From positions 1-5,914 of the forward strand of contig CAOQNC010000041.1 in assembly GCA_948511255.1 (NCBI GenBank): DNA of 5,914 nt. The letters are read 5' to 3'. Source of the DNA: an uncultured Candidatus Saccharibacteria bacterium. GTDB lineage: Bacteria > Patescibacteriota > Saccharimonadia > Saccharimonadales > Saccharimonadaceae. Below are positions 1 to 5,135 of the stretch, piece after piece. A program made the translations under genes and the position numbers. Under the pieces are notes generated by a model, which saw nothing but the letters and a program-made list of their open reading frames with translations, did not search any database and was not told the origin of the DNA. Position 1 is the stretch's first letter, and each line of letters starts with the position of its first letter.

Positions 1-276
1 ATCCTGTACAATTTCCTCTCGACTCACTACCGCCGTTTCAACCGAATCAACCGGCCCGACCACGCCATTCATCTCCGCCGTCGCCATCACGGTTACTTTT
101 CCATCCGTCGCCCAGCCCGCCTGCTGAATATAAGTATTTTCTAGCCCCTGTAGCCACAAGTTCACTGTGAAAATCAGCCCAAAAATTACCCCCATCACAC
201 CCATCACCAGAAAACTTTGCTTCGGATGAGCTCTTACGTCTCTCCAGCCAATCCTTAAAACATCCTTTAGCTTCAT
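1..276 (-). CDS. FtsX/MacB-type ABC transporter permease, second subunit (partial, N-terminal 92 residues)
   Basis: The gene starts with ATG at 276-274, directly after the TAG stop of the upstream permease gene, with no gap. A GGGAG ribosome site lies a few bases before it, inside the upstream gene. The frame stays open for 92 codons and leaves the window, so the C-terminal part is missing here. The visible part has a short basic cytoplasmic N-terminus (MKLKDVLRIGWRDVRAHPKQ), one hydrophobic helix at about residues 22-42, and the beginning of an extracytoplasmic domain. It aligns without gaps to the upstream permease: M1, L3, K4, R12, A16, S21, FGL at 32-34 and QGLEN at 43-47 are shared. This makes it a paralogous partner subunit. 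From the MacB superfamily I expect three more helices near the C-terminus, beyond the edge. The membrane topology and family are well supported; the substrate is unknown. Confidence 0.85.
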   Translation of the reverse strand, partial: MKLKDVLRIGWRDVRAHPKQSFLVMGVMGVIFGLIFTVNLWLQGLENTYIQQAGWATDGKVTVMATAEMNGVVGPVDSVETAVVSREEIVQD

Positions 277-1137
277 CTAATCTCCCTTCATTTTTAGTGC
301 CATCTTTTTCTCGGAAAACTGATCCAAACACAATAAAAACGCCACCGGCGCTGACCCAAAAATCCAAGCTACCACTTCCGCGCACATCCAATTCAAACCC
401 AGCAAAATCGGCGGAACAAAACCCACTCCTGGATAATGTCGACTAAATTGTTCCGACAAATAATTCCACAAGGTCGCCGTCGCAACCCCCGCTAATATAA
501 TCGCTATACCCATCGCAAGCAACATCGCCCAGAAACAAATCTCCAACAAATACAAGAAATAAATTAACAAAATTTGTCCCCGTGAAGCGCCCAGCGAGCG
601 ATACAAAGCAAAAGTCCGCGCGCTCTGCGAAACCAAATGCGCCAGAGTAAATGCCAAAACCAACGCCGATACGACTAGCAAAACTACACAAATCGGCCGC
701 ACGAAATCCCTGTTCATTCCTCGAAAATGTCTATACACGGCAAGCTGCGTCCCGCGTACCTCCTCTACTCGATATCGCCTCGCATCGTATCCCATCTCTC
801 TCGCATCACCAAGCTCCGCATATCCATACGCTCGCCGCACATTATCAAACTTCGCCATCAGAACTTCTGACGAATTTTCAATCACAACTCCACCATACTT
901 ATCTATCCGCCGCAAAACTAAATCCTTATCCCCGTCATATTCACTCGCGAGATAAACCTCACCACCGGTCTCTGCGCGCGCATAGCGCAGCGCCATGTTC
1001 TCCAGACCTTGCACTATAACTATCGCCGCCAGCAATAAACCAAACAACGCCCCGACCGTCACCACCGTCGCGATGCTCCGCGTCCGGAACGCCGCAAACT
1101 CCCGGTGCGACAATCGCCAAGCTTCCTTAAGCCGCAT
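277..1137 (-). CDS. FtsX/MacB-type ABC transporter permease, first subunit
   Basis: This is a membrane subunit of an ABC system in the MacB/LolC/FtsX superfamily, 286 residues from the start chosen here. The layout is the family one: a basic N-terminus, helix 1 at about 22-44, a small extracytoplasmic domain of about 100 residues (45-145), then helices at about 146-168, 190-222 and 250-270. After helix 2 comes the cytoplasmic FtsX-type segment with RTFALYRSLGASRGQI at about 174-189, the usual contact region with the ATPase. The extracytoplasmic domain is much smaller than in MacB itself, so a simple exporter or signal-relay role is as likely as drug efflux. Start choice: an earlier in-frame ATG at 1161 would add 8 residues and overlap the ATPase gene by 35 bases. 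The ATG at 1137 overlaps by 11 bases, follows GGAG (short, 3-base spacing), and places QGLEN at residues 43-47 exactly as in the paralogous downstream permease. Substrate unknown. Confidence 0.9.
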   Translation of the reverse strand: MRLKEAWRLSHREFAAFRTRSIATVVTVGALFGLLLAAIVIVQGLENMALRYARAETGGEVYLASEYDGDKDLVLRRIDKYGGVVIENSSEVLMAKFDNVRRAYGYAELGDAREMGYDARRYRVEEVRGTQLAVYRHFRGMNRDFVRPICVVLLVVSALVLAFTLAHLVSQSARTFALYRSLGASRGQILLIYFLYLLEICFWAMLLAMGIAIILAGVATATLWNYLSEQFSRHYPGVGFVPPILLGLNWMCAEVVAWIFGSAPVAFLLCLDQFSEKKMALKMKGD

Positions 1138-1819
1138 TAGCTCCAACCCCGCTCGTCGCATTGCTTTGCGCAGTCCTGCCCGCCACCGTCACTACCTGCG
1201 TCGCATATTTGATCACATCTCGACTATGGCTAGCAATGATAATCGTCACCCCCATCTGTACCCGAATCAAATTCAAGATCTGTAGCACAATCTCCGCATT
1301 CGCCTCATCAAGATTACTTGTCGGCTCATCCGCCAAAATAATTTTCGGGTTTAAAAGTAGCGCCCGCGCAATACACGCCCGTTCTGCCTGTCCGCCCGAA
1401 ACCTCCTTCGGCAGAAACTTCAAGTTCTCCGAAATCCCCAACATCTGCGCCAGTTGTCCTGCGCGCTCCTTCCGCTCGCCCTCTGGCATTCCCGCAAACA
1501 CGCCCGGCAAAGTAATATTCTCAAACAACGTAAACTGCGGCTGTAAATATGAACCCTGGAAAATAATCCCTACCTCATGTCGATAAAAATCCGTCCGCTC
1601 TTTCGCTGACATCTGATTAATCTCTTTCCCGTCAACGATAATCCGCCCGCCCGATGACCGTTCCAATCCGCCAATCAAATTAAGCAAAGTTGATTTCCCC
1701 GCGCCACTTTCCCCGCAAAGAACCACAAACTCCCCCGCCCGCACCGCCAAATTCACTCCACGAAGAATGCCCTTATTGCCATAAGTTTTACTAACATCTT
1801 GAAGTTGTATAATATCCAT
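1127..1819 (-). CDS. ABC transporter ATP-binding protein, MacB/LolD type
   Basis: This 230-residue cytoplasmic ATPase powers the two permeases encoded just downstream. All nucleotide-binding-domain motifs are visible in order: Walker A GESGAGKST at 36-44, Q-loop Gln88 in IIFQGSYL, signature VSGGQ at 140-144, Walker B IILADEPT at 160-167 with Asp164 and Glu165, D-loop SNLD at 168-171 and switch His198. No catalytic residue is missing, so it should hydrolyse ATP. Its length and the text around the Q-loop (YRHEVGIIFQ) fit the MacB/LolD/MJ0796 group. The residues after the signature read AERACIARALL, where most relatives have a Gln/Arg pair. The C-terminal 15-20 residues (after about 213) are a Ser/Ala/Gly tail without known motif. 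An in-frame TAG lies immediately before the ATG, which fixes the start at or after this codon. No good ribosome site precedes it. It is the first gene of the leftward operon. Confidence 0.95.
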   Translation of the reverse strand: MDIIQLQDVSKTYGNKGILRGVNLAVRAGEFVVLCGESGAGKSTLLNLIGGLERSSGGRIIVDGKEINQMSAKERTDFYRHEVGIIFQGSYLQPQFTLFENITLPGVFAGMPEGERKERAGQLAQMLGISENLKFLPKEVSGGQAERACIARALLLNPKIILADEPTSNLDEANAEIVLQILNLIRVQMGVTIIIASHSRDVIKYATQVVTVAGRTAQSNATSGVGANAA

Positions 1820-1864
1820 CTAAAATTAGCTCTCATCATTTAAGACACAGGGGGTATAGAACCC

Positions 1865-1870
1865 ATTATA
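1865..1870 (-). promoter_or_regulatory. -10 box of the ABC transporter operon promoter
   Basis: A perfect TATAAT is read on the minus strand 46 bases upstream of the ATPase start. Transcription would begin near 1858 and leave a leader of about 39 bases. No convincing -35 hexamer lies 16-18 bases upstream; TTGAAA is present but only 7 bases away. The promoter may therefore be weak or need an activator. A small inverted repeat (GGGT/ACCC, 1852-1864) lies over the expected start point. Confidence 0.5.
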
Positions 1871-1915
1871 CACCTCATTTCAAAAAACATATACTTTTTA
1901 CGCAGACCACGACCA

Positions 1916-1948
1916 TTAAAAATGCCGCCAGCCCTCAGGGCCAGCGGC
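1916..1948 (-). terminator. Rho-independent terminator of the small membrane-protein gene
   Basis: Read on the minus strand, GCCGC and GCGGC (1944-1948 and 1924-1928) enclose GCCC and GGGC (1938-1941 and 1931-1934), with a 2x2 internal mismatch and a three-base loop. The stem is followed by ATTTTTAA. The T-tract follows the stem only in the leftward direction, so it stops transcription coming from 2404 before it reaches the ABC operon promoter at 1865-1870. Confidence 0.75.
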
Positions 1949-2041
1949 AAGGCGCAGGATGATAATAGAGTCAAAAAATACATTTTTGTCCGCCACAATC
2001 AACGGGTCGCGCAAACCGCCGGTCAGAACCGCCAGCAAGCC

Positions 2042-2296
2042 TTAGTCGGCGCAGTCGCCGTCGCACGCATGCTTGGAAATCCTAACCATCGCCCAAGCCA
2101 TCACGGCCCAAGCCGCCATGCCGATCGACGCCGCCAAGACGAACCAGTCCGTCAAGCGATCAAGCAGCTCGCGCCGCTTCTCCGGGATTTTCACGCATGC
2201 CCAGACCAGCATACCCCAGGCCGACACGCCCGCTCCAGCCGCCATCGTAAAGCCTTTGAACAAGCGGTTGAGCAGATTCTGTCTTTTCTCGCACAT
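2042..2296 (-). CDS. Small two-helix membrane protein of two tandem 36-residue repeats, function unknown
   Basis: I do not recognise this 84-residue protein. The start is strongly set by AGGAGG (2304-2309) seven bases before the ATG; a longer in-frame reading back to 2617 would run through the gene's own promoter and is not credible. The protein is two copies of one unit, residues 4-39 and 40-75. Each copy has a charged amphipathic start (KRQNLLNRL and KRRELLDRL) and then one hydrophobic helix (about 16-35 and 52-71) ending in a Trp-x4-Trp-Ala-x-Val-Lys/Arg-Ile pattern (W27/W32 and W63/W68). By my count 16 of 36 positions are identical. The tail carries His76, Cys78 and Cys82, with Cys2 and Cys34 elsewhere. 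It has its own promoter, leader and terminator, so it is very probably expressed. Odd-numbered helix hairpins of this kind occur in holins, toxin-like peptides and small membrane regulators, but nothing in the sequence selects among these roles. Confidence 0.8.
   Translation of the reverse strand: MCEKRQNLLNRLFKGFTMAAGAGVSAWGMLVWACVKIPEKRRELLDRLTDWFVLAASIGMAAWAVMAWAMVRISKHACDGDCAD
2072..2287 (-). repeat. Intragenic tandem duplication, two 108-base units, in the small membrane-protein gene
   Basis: The units are 2180-2287 (residues 4-39) and 2072-2179 (residues 40-75), adjacent and in frame. The protein copies align without gaps over all 36 positions, with matching Leu-Leu, Phe, Ala-Ala, Gly, Ala-Trp, Trp-Ala and Val-x-Ile. 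Base-level similarity is still visible around the Trp region but is clearly eroded, so the duplication is old and has been kept by selection on the protein. Confidence 0.75.
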
Positions 2297-2404
2297 CCTA
2301 ACACCTCCTCTCGAAGAACTTATAGCGCTAGTCCGCCAACAAACTCTAGAAAATCGCAAAAAACACGAAAAACCAGAGCTAGCCAGCCATAAACTAGCCT
2401 CTAC
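2297..2404 (-). promoter_or_regulatory. Long leader of the small membrane-protein gene, with strong ribosome site
   Basis: About 108 untranslated bases separate the expected transcription start (near 2404) from the ATG, which is long for an 84-codon gene. The segment contains AGGAGG at 2304-2309. A possible fold has outer arm GCTAG/CTAGC and inner arm AGCTCT/AGAGTT around a U-rich loop. A minimal open frame, ATG GCT GGC TAG, lies in the first third. CTAG occurs four times between 2328 and 2398. Regulation at the RNA level is possible; it matches no riboswitch I know. Confidence 0.35.
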
Positions 2405-2410
2405 ACTCTC

Positions 2411-2439
2411 ATTATAGCACACCTGACCGAAATTGTCAA
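2411..2439 (-). promoter_or_regulatory. Consensus sigma-70-type promoter of the small membrane-protein gene
   Basis: On the minus strand, TTGACA (2434-2439) and TATAAT (2411-2416) are both perfect and are separated by exactly 17 bases. A TGC directly before the -10 box gives it the extended form. This is the best promoter in the window and predicts strong constitutive transcription leftwards, starting near 2404. Confidence 0.85.
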
Positions 2440-2480
2440 GAGAACAAGCCCGAACAGCCCAAAATCCTCGAAAATCCCCC

Positions 2481-2509
2481 TTGTAATCCCCGCCAATCTG
2501 TGCTAAAAT
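2481..2509 (+). promoter_or_regulatory. Promoter of the ribosomal protein operon
   Basis: TTGTAA (2481-2486) and TAAAAT (2504-2509) are separated by 17 bases, and TGC precedes the -10 box (extended -10). It is the only good rightward promoter before rplC. Transcription would begin near 2516. It diverges from the promoter at 2411-2439, with 41 bases between the two -35 boxes. Confidence 0.7.
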
Positions 2510-2515
2510 ACCAGG

Positions 2516-2670
2516 GTATAGTCTAATAAACGACAATGCGACTAGACGATAGGACAGGCCTTGCGCCGAAATCCGTCGACTCCGCCTCGAAAGACCAGAG
2601 TTGATCGACTTCAGCAAGAGGAACCAGCCAATAGTCTAGATTTCGTGTTGTTATAAGGGAAAGGAACAGG
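2516..2670 (+). promoter_or_regulatory. Structured leader RNA upstream of rplC
   Basis: About 155 bases lie between the predicted transcription start and the rplC ATG. Pairing by eye gives nested arms: CTAGAC 2542-2547 with GTCTAG 2634-2639; CCTTGC 2559-2564 with GCAAG(A)G 2614-2620; and GTCGACTC 2575-2582 with GAG plus TCGAC in 2598-2609. A competing 5' hairpin pairs 2519-2525 with 2540-2547, because ATAGTCTA occurs twice (2518-2525 and 2631-2638). The ribosome site AAGGA (2661-2665) lies unpaired after the arms. In E. coli the S10-operon leader is bound by L4 for autogenous control; a similar role here is an inference, and the sequence does not resemble that leader. Confidence 0.4.
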
Positions 2671-3291
2671 ATGCAAGTCATCATCGGCACCAAAATTGGT
2701 ATGACCCAGATCATCGGCGACGACGGTATTGTGACTCCAGTCACAATTTTGCAAGCCGACCCCTCCACAGTGACTCAGATTAAAACTGTCGAAACCGACG
2801 GTTATAACGCTGTGCAGTTGGGTTACGGTCAGGGTAAGAATCTGAGCAAGTCGGTTTCTGGCCACGTCAAAGCGGCCGGAGTCACTCCGAAGGTCTTGAA
2901 AGAGTTTCGTGTCGAAACTCTGCCCGAACTCAAGATCGGAGATAAAATCAGCGTAGAGAGCTTCAAACTCGGCGACAAAGTCGAAGTTACAGGTATCTCG
3001 AAGGGTAAAGGCTACGCCGGTACCGTCAAACGCTGGAACTTCAACGAATCGCGCAATACGCACGGTTTCAAGGGCAACATTCGTCGCGTCGGTTCAATCG
3101 GCTCGATGTACCCACAAAAAGTTTTCAAAGGCAAGAAAATGCCAGGCCGCATGGGCCACGATCAGGTAACTGTCAAGAATTTGGTAGTTGCTTTTTTGGA
3201 TACCGAGAACAATCTGATTGGTCTCAAGGGCGCTGTCCCAGGTCCAAAGAAGGGCATCGTCACCATTAAGGCTGAAGAGGGAAAGGAGTAA
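2671..3291 (+). CDS. rplC: 50S ribosomal protein L3 (uL3)
   Basis: L3 binds 23S rRNA early in assembly and sends a long loop towards the peptidyl-transferase centre. At 206 residues it has the usual bacterial length (209 in E. coli). The N-terminus IGTKIGMTQII (5-15), the family signature segment from Phe98 through KGKGYAGTVKRW (111-122), and the core loop GSIGSMYPQKVFKGKKM (141-157) identify it clearly. The residue after MPG is Arg160, where E. coli has the Gln methylated by PrmB, so that modification cannot occur here. The loop also reads RRVGSIG where a Pro is common before GSIG. The ATG follows AAGGA at 2661-2665. It is the first gene of the operon in this window; rpsJ, which usually precedes it, is absent. 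Confidence 0.97.
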   Translation: MQVIIGTKIGMTQIIGDDGIVTPVTILQADPSTVTQIKTVETDGYNAVQLGYGQGKNLSKSVSGHVKAAGVTPKVLKEFRVETLPELKIGDKISVESFKLGDKVEVTGISKGKGYAGTVKRWNFNESRNTHGFKGNIRRVGSIGSMYPQKVFKGKKMPGRMGHDQVTVKNLVVAFLDTENNLIGLKGAVPGPKKGIVTIKAEEGKE

Positions 3292-3292
3292 T

Positions 3293-3889
3293 ATGGCAAC
3301 ATTGAACAAAGATGTTTTCGAGCTCAATGTCGAAAACCACGAACTCCTCAAGACCGCTTATGACGCATATCTCGCCAACTCCCGCAGCTCTCACGCTAAA
3401 ACTTTGAAGCGTGGTGAAGTCCGCGGTGGTGGTAAAAAACCATGGAAGCAGAAGGGAACTGGTCGCGCTCGTTTCGGTTCGACCCGCAACCCAATCTGGC
3501 GTCATGGTGGCGTCGCCTTCGGTCGCACCGGTGAAGAGAACTTCACCAAAAAACTCAGCAAGAACGCCAAGAAAACCGCTGTTCGCCAGGCCTTGAGCCT
3601 CAAGAACGCCGACAAGGCAGTTCTCGTTGAGAGCATCGCAACTACCGGCAAAACCAAAGAAGTTGCCAAGAAGTTGAATGACTTGAAACTTGCCGACAAG
3701 GCAGTTCTCATGGTTGTCTCCGAGAAGGCCCCTGAAGTCCTCCGCGCAACCAACAACATCCCGAACCTTAAACTTGTCCGCGCGACTTATCTCAACGTCT
3801 TTGACGTTTTGAACGCTGACGCCATCATCTTCAGCGAAACCGCGCTTAAAGCCACCGAAAACTGGTTGCTCGATAAGGAGGAAGCATAA
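3293..3889 (+). CDS. rplD: 50S ribosomal protein L4 (uL4)
   Basis: L4 is a primary 23S rRNA binder whose extended loop lines the constriction of the peptide exit tunnel; in some bacteria it also represses its own operon. The protein has 198 residues (201 in E. coli). The loop is unmistakable at 40-78: RGEVRGGGKKPWKQKGTGRAR followed by FGSTRNPIWRHGGVAFG, in two adjoining stretches. The C-terminal globular end LNVFDVLNADAIIF (167-180) is also typical. The frame is open from an ATG at 3218, which would add 25 residues inside rplC. The ATG at 3293 is chosen because AGGAG (3284-3288) precedes it and MATLNKDVFEL matches the family N-terminus. It lies one base after the rplC stop. An 18-base exact repeat (3608-3625 and 3692-3709) encodes ADKAVL twice. 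Confidence 0.97.
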   Translation: MATLNKDVFELNVENHELLKTAYDAYLANSRSSHAKTLKRGEVRGGGKKPWKQKGTGRARFGSTRNPIWRHGGVAFGRTGEENFTKKLSKNAKKTAVRQALSLKNADKAVLVESIATTGKTKEVAKKLNDLKLADKAVLMVVSEKAPEVLRATNNIPNLKLVRATYLNVFDVLNADAIIFSETALKATENWLLDKEEA

Positions 3890-4299
3890 TGATTACTCCA
3901 CGCGCTACTGAAAAAGCCTATGTCGCTCAGAGCCAGAACACTTACATTTTCTTCGTGCCGAAGGCTGCGACTAAGCAAGCCATCGCAAAGGCAATCGCCG
4001 AAGAGTTCAAGGTGACCGTCACCGACGTCCGCACCGCGAACCGCAAAGGCAAGGCTACCCGCTTCTCCCGCGGCAAGCACGCTTATCCTGGCATCACTTA
4101 TCGCCAAGATCACAAAGTTGCTTACATCACCGTCAAAGAAGGCGACAAAATCCCAGTCTTTGAAGAAGTGAAAGCCGAAGAGCCGAAGAAAGCTGACAAG
4201 TCTGACAAAAAAGACGACAAAGCCGAGAAGAAGGCCGCCAAAAAGGCTGATAAGGCAGAAAAGAAAACCACTAAGAAAGCAGAGAAGGAGAGCAAGTAA
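3889..4299 (+). CDS. rplW: 50S ribosomal protein L23 (uL23) with long lysine-rich C-terminal tail
   Basis: L23 sits at the exit of the peptide tunnel and is the docking point for trigger factor and the signal recognition particle. The core is residues 1-91: ITPRATEKAY (2-11) replaces the usual slightly longer N-terminus, YIFFVPKAATKQAIAKAIAE (19-38) is the alpha/beta core, and DVRTANRKGK and KVAYITVKEGDKIPVFE (76-92) close it. Residues 93-136 form an extra Lys/Ala/Glu/Asp-rich tail, making the protein 136 residues against about 95-100 usually. The tail contains an 11-residue tandem unit, DKAEKKAAKKA (110-120) and DKAEKKTTKKA (121-131), predicted to be disordered or a charged helix. The ATG overlaps the rplD stop by one base (TAATG), with AAGGAGG at 3875-3881. 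Confidence 0.96.
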   Translation: MITPRATEKAYVAQSQNTYIFFVPKAATKQAIAKAIAEEFKVTVTDVRTANRKGKATRFSRGKHAYPGITYRQDHKVAYITVKEGDKIPVFEEVKAEEPKKADKSDKKDDKAEKKAAKKADKAEKKTTKKAEKESK

Positions 4300-5135
4300 T
4301 GAGTATTAAAGCTTATCGCCCAACCACTCCCGCTCAGCGCCAAAAAACCACGCAAGATTTCGACCAGGTTACCACTCGGAAGCCGATGAAATCTCTGCTC
4401 GCTAGCAAAAAACAAATGGCTGGCAAGAACAACCAGGGTCGCATCACGGTTCGTCATCGTGGCGGCGGCGTCAAACGTCACTACCGCATCTTGACTTACA
4501 CTTTGCCTCAGGATAGCCAGTTCACCATCATGGAAATTGAGTACGATCCGAACCGCAGCGCTCGTATCGCCCGCGTCAAAGATCAAAACGGTACTTATTA
4601 CTATGTTATCGCCGACAACAACATGAAGAAAGGCGCGACCTTCGCCACCGGCAAAGACGTCGCTGTCGAAACTTCCAACCGTATGCCGATCGAAAACATT
4701 CCAGTTGGTACTTTCATTTACGCGATTGAACTTACTCCAGGCCGCGGCGCCCAAATGGTCCGCTCCGCTGGTACTAGCGCTCAGCTCATGGCTAAAGAGA
4801 ACGGCTATGCCACTCTGAAAATGCCATCCGGCGAAATGCGCAAAGTTCTCGTCACTTGCGAAGCTTCTATTGGTACAGTTGGCAACGAGCAACATCAAAA
4901 CATCAAAATCGGCTCCGCCGGTCGCCGCCGCCGCAAAGGCATTCGCCCGACCGTTCGCGGTGTCGTGATGAACGCTACCGATCACCCACACGGTGGTGGT
5001 GACGGTGGTCGCCACGGTACTGGTAAAGCACCTCGCACCCCATGGGGCCAGCTGACTTTGGGCTATCGTACTCGTCACAATAAGAAAACTGATAAAATGA
5101 TCGTGCGCAGTCGCCACGAAGGAAAGAGGAAATAA
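4299..5135 (+). CDS. rplB: 50S ribosomal protein L2 (uL2)
   Basis: L2 is needed for joining of the subunits and lies near the peptidyl-transferase centre. The protein has 278 residues (273 in E. coli). The N-terminal part carries [18 protein letters not shown] (47-64), then the SH3-like and OB-like core follows ([15 protein letters not shown], 79-93). The family signature is [12 protein letters not shown] (217-228), followed by HPHGGG (229-234), which places the functionally important His at 229 as in E. coli. The C-terminal end has [16 protein letters not shown] (255-270). Nothing essential appears lost. The start overlaps the rplW stop by one base (TAATG), with AAGGAG at 4285-4290. A long open frame on the opposite strand is only a shadow of this gene. 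Confidence 0.98.
   Translation: MSIKAYRPTTPAQRQKTTQDFDQVTTRKPMKSLLASKKQMAGKNNQGRITVRHRGGGVKRHYRILTYTLPQDSQFTIMEIEYDPNRSARIARVKDQNGTYYYVIADNNMKKGATFATGKDVAVETSNRMPIENIPVGTFIYAIELTPGRGAQMVRSAGTSAQLMAKENGYATLKMPSGEMRKVLVTCEASIGTVGNEQHQNIKIGSAGRRRRKGIRPTVRGVVMNATDHPHGGGDGGRHGTGKAPRTPWGQLTLGYRTRHNKKTDKMIVRSRHEGKRK

Noticed and set aside
277..1019. Other open frames on both strands in the permease region (443-691 minus, 651-1019 plus, 47-391 minus)
   Set aside because: They lie in alternate frames over clearly membrane-protein coding sequence and show no family features.
1138..1161. Eight-residue N-terminal extension of the first permease (ATG at 1161)
   Set aside because: The shorter start aligns exactly with the paralogous permease; the longer start remains possible because ribosome sites are weak at both.
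1922..2417. Plus-strand open frames of 156 and 114 codons
   Set aside because: They are antisense shadows of the small membrane-protein gene, start inside the terminator stem or inside that gene, and lack ribosome sites.
2536..2604. 22-codon open frame in the rplC leader (MRLDDRTGLAPKSVDSASKDQS)
   Set aside because: No ribosome site precedes it, it has no regulatory codon run, and it overlaps the proposed RNA arms; it is probably chance.
2042..2617. 191-residue reading of the small membrane-protein frame starting at 2617
   Set aside because: The added N-terminal 107 codons run through a perfect promoter (2411-2439) and the expected transcription start; the ATG at 2296 has a perfect ribosome site and starts the repeat architecture.
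3218..3292. 25-residue N-terminal extension of L4
   Set aside because: It lies inside rplC, does not resemble L4, and the ATG at 3293 has its own ribosome site and the family N-terminus.
4122..5117. 331-codon open frame on the minus strand opposite rplW/rplB
   Set aside because: It mirrors the GC-rich codons of L2, has low-complexity composition and no ribosome site, and L2 on the other strand is certain.
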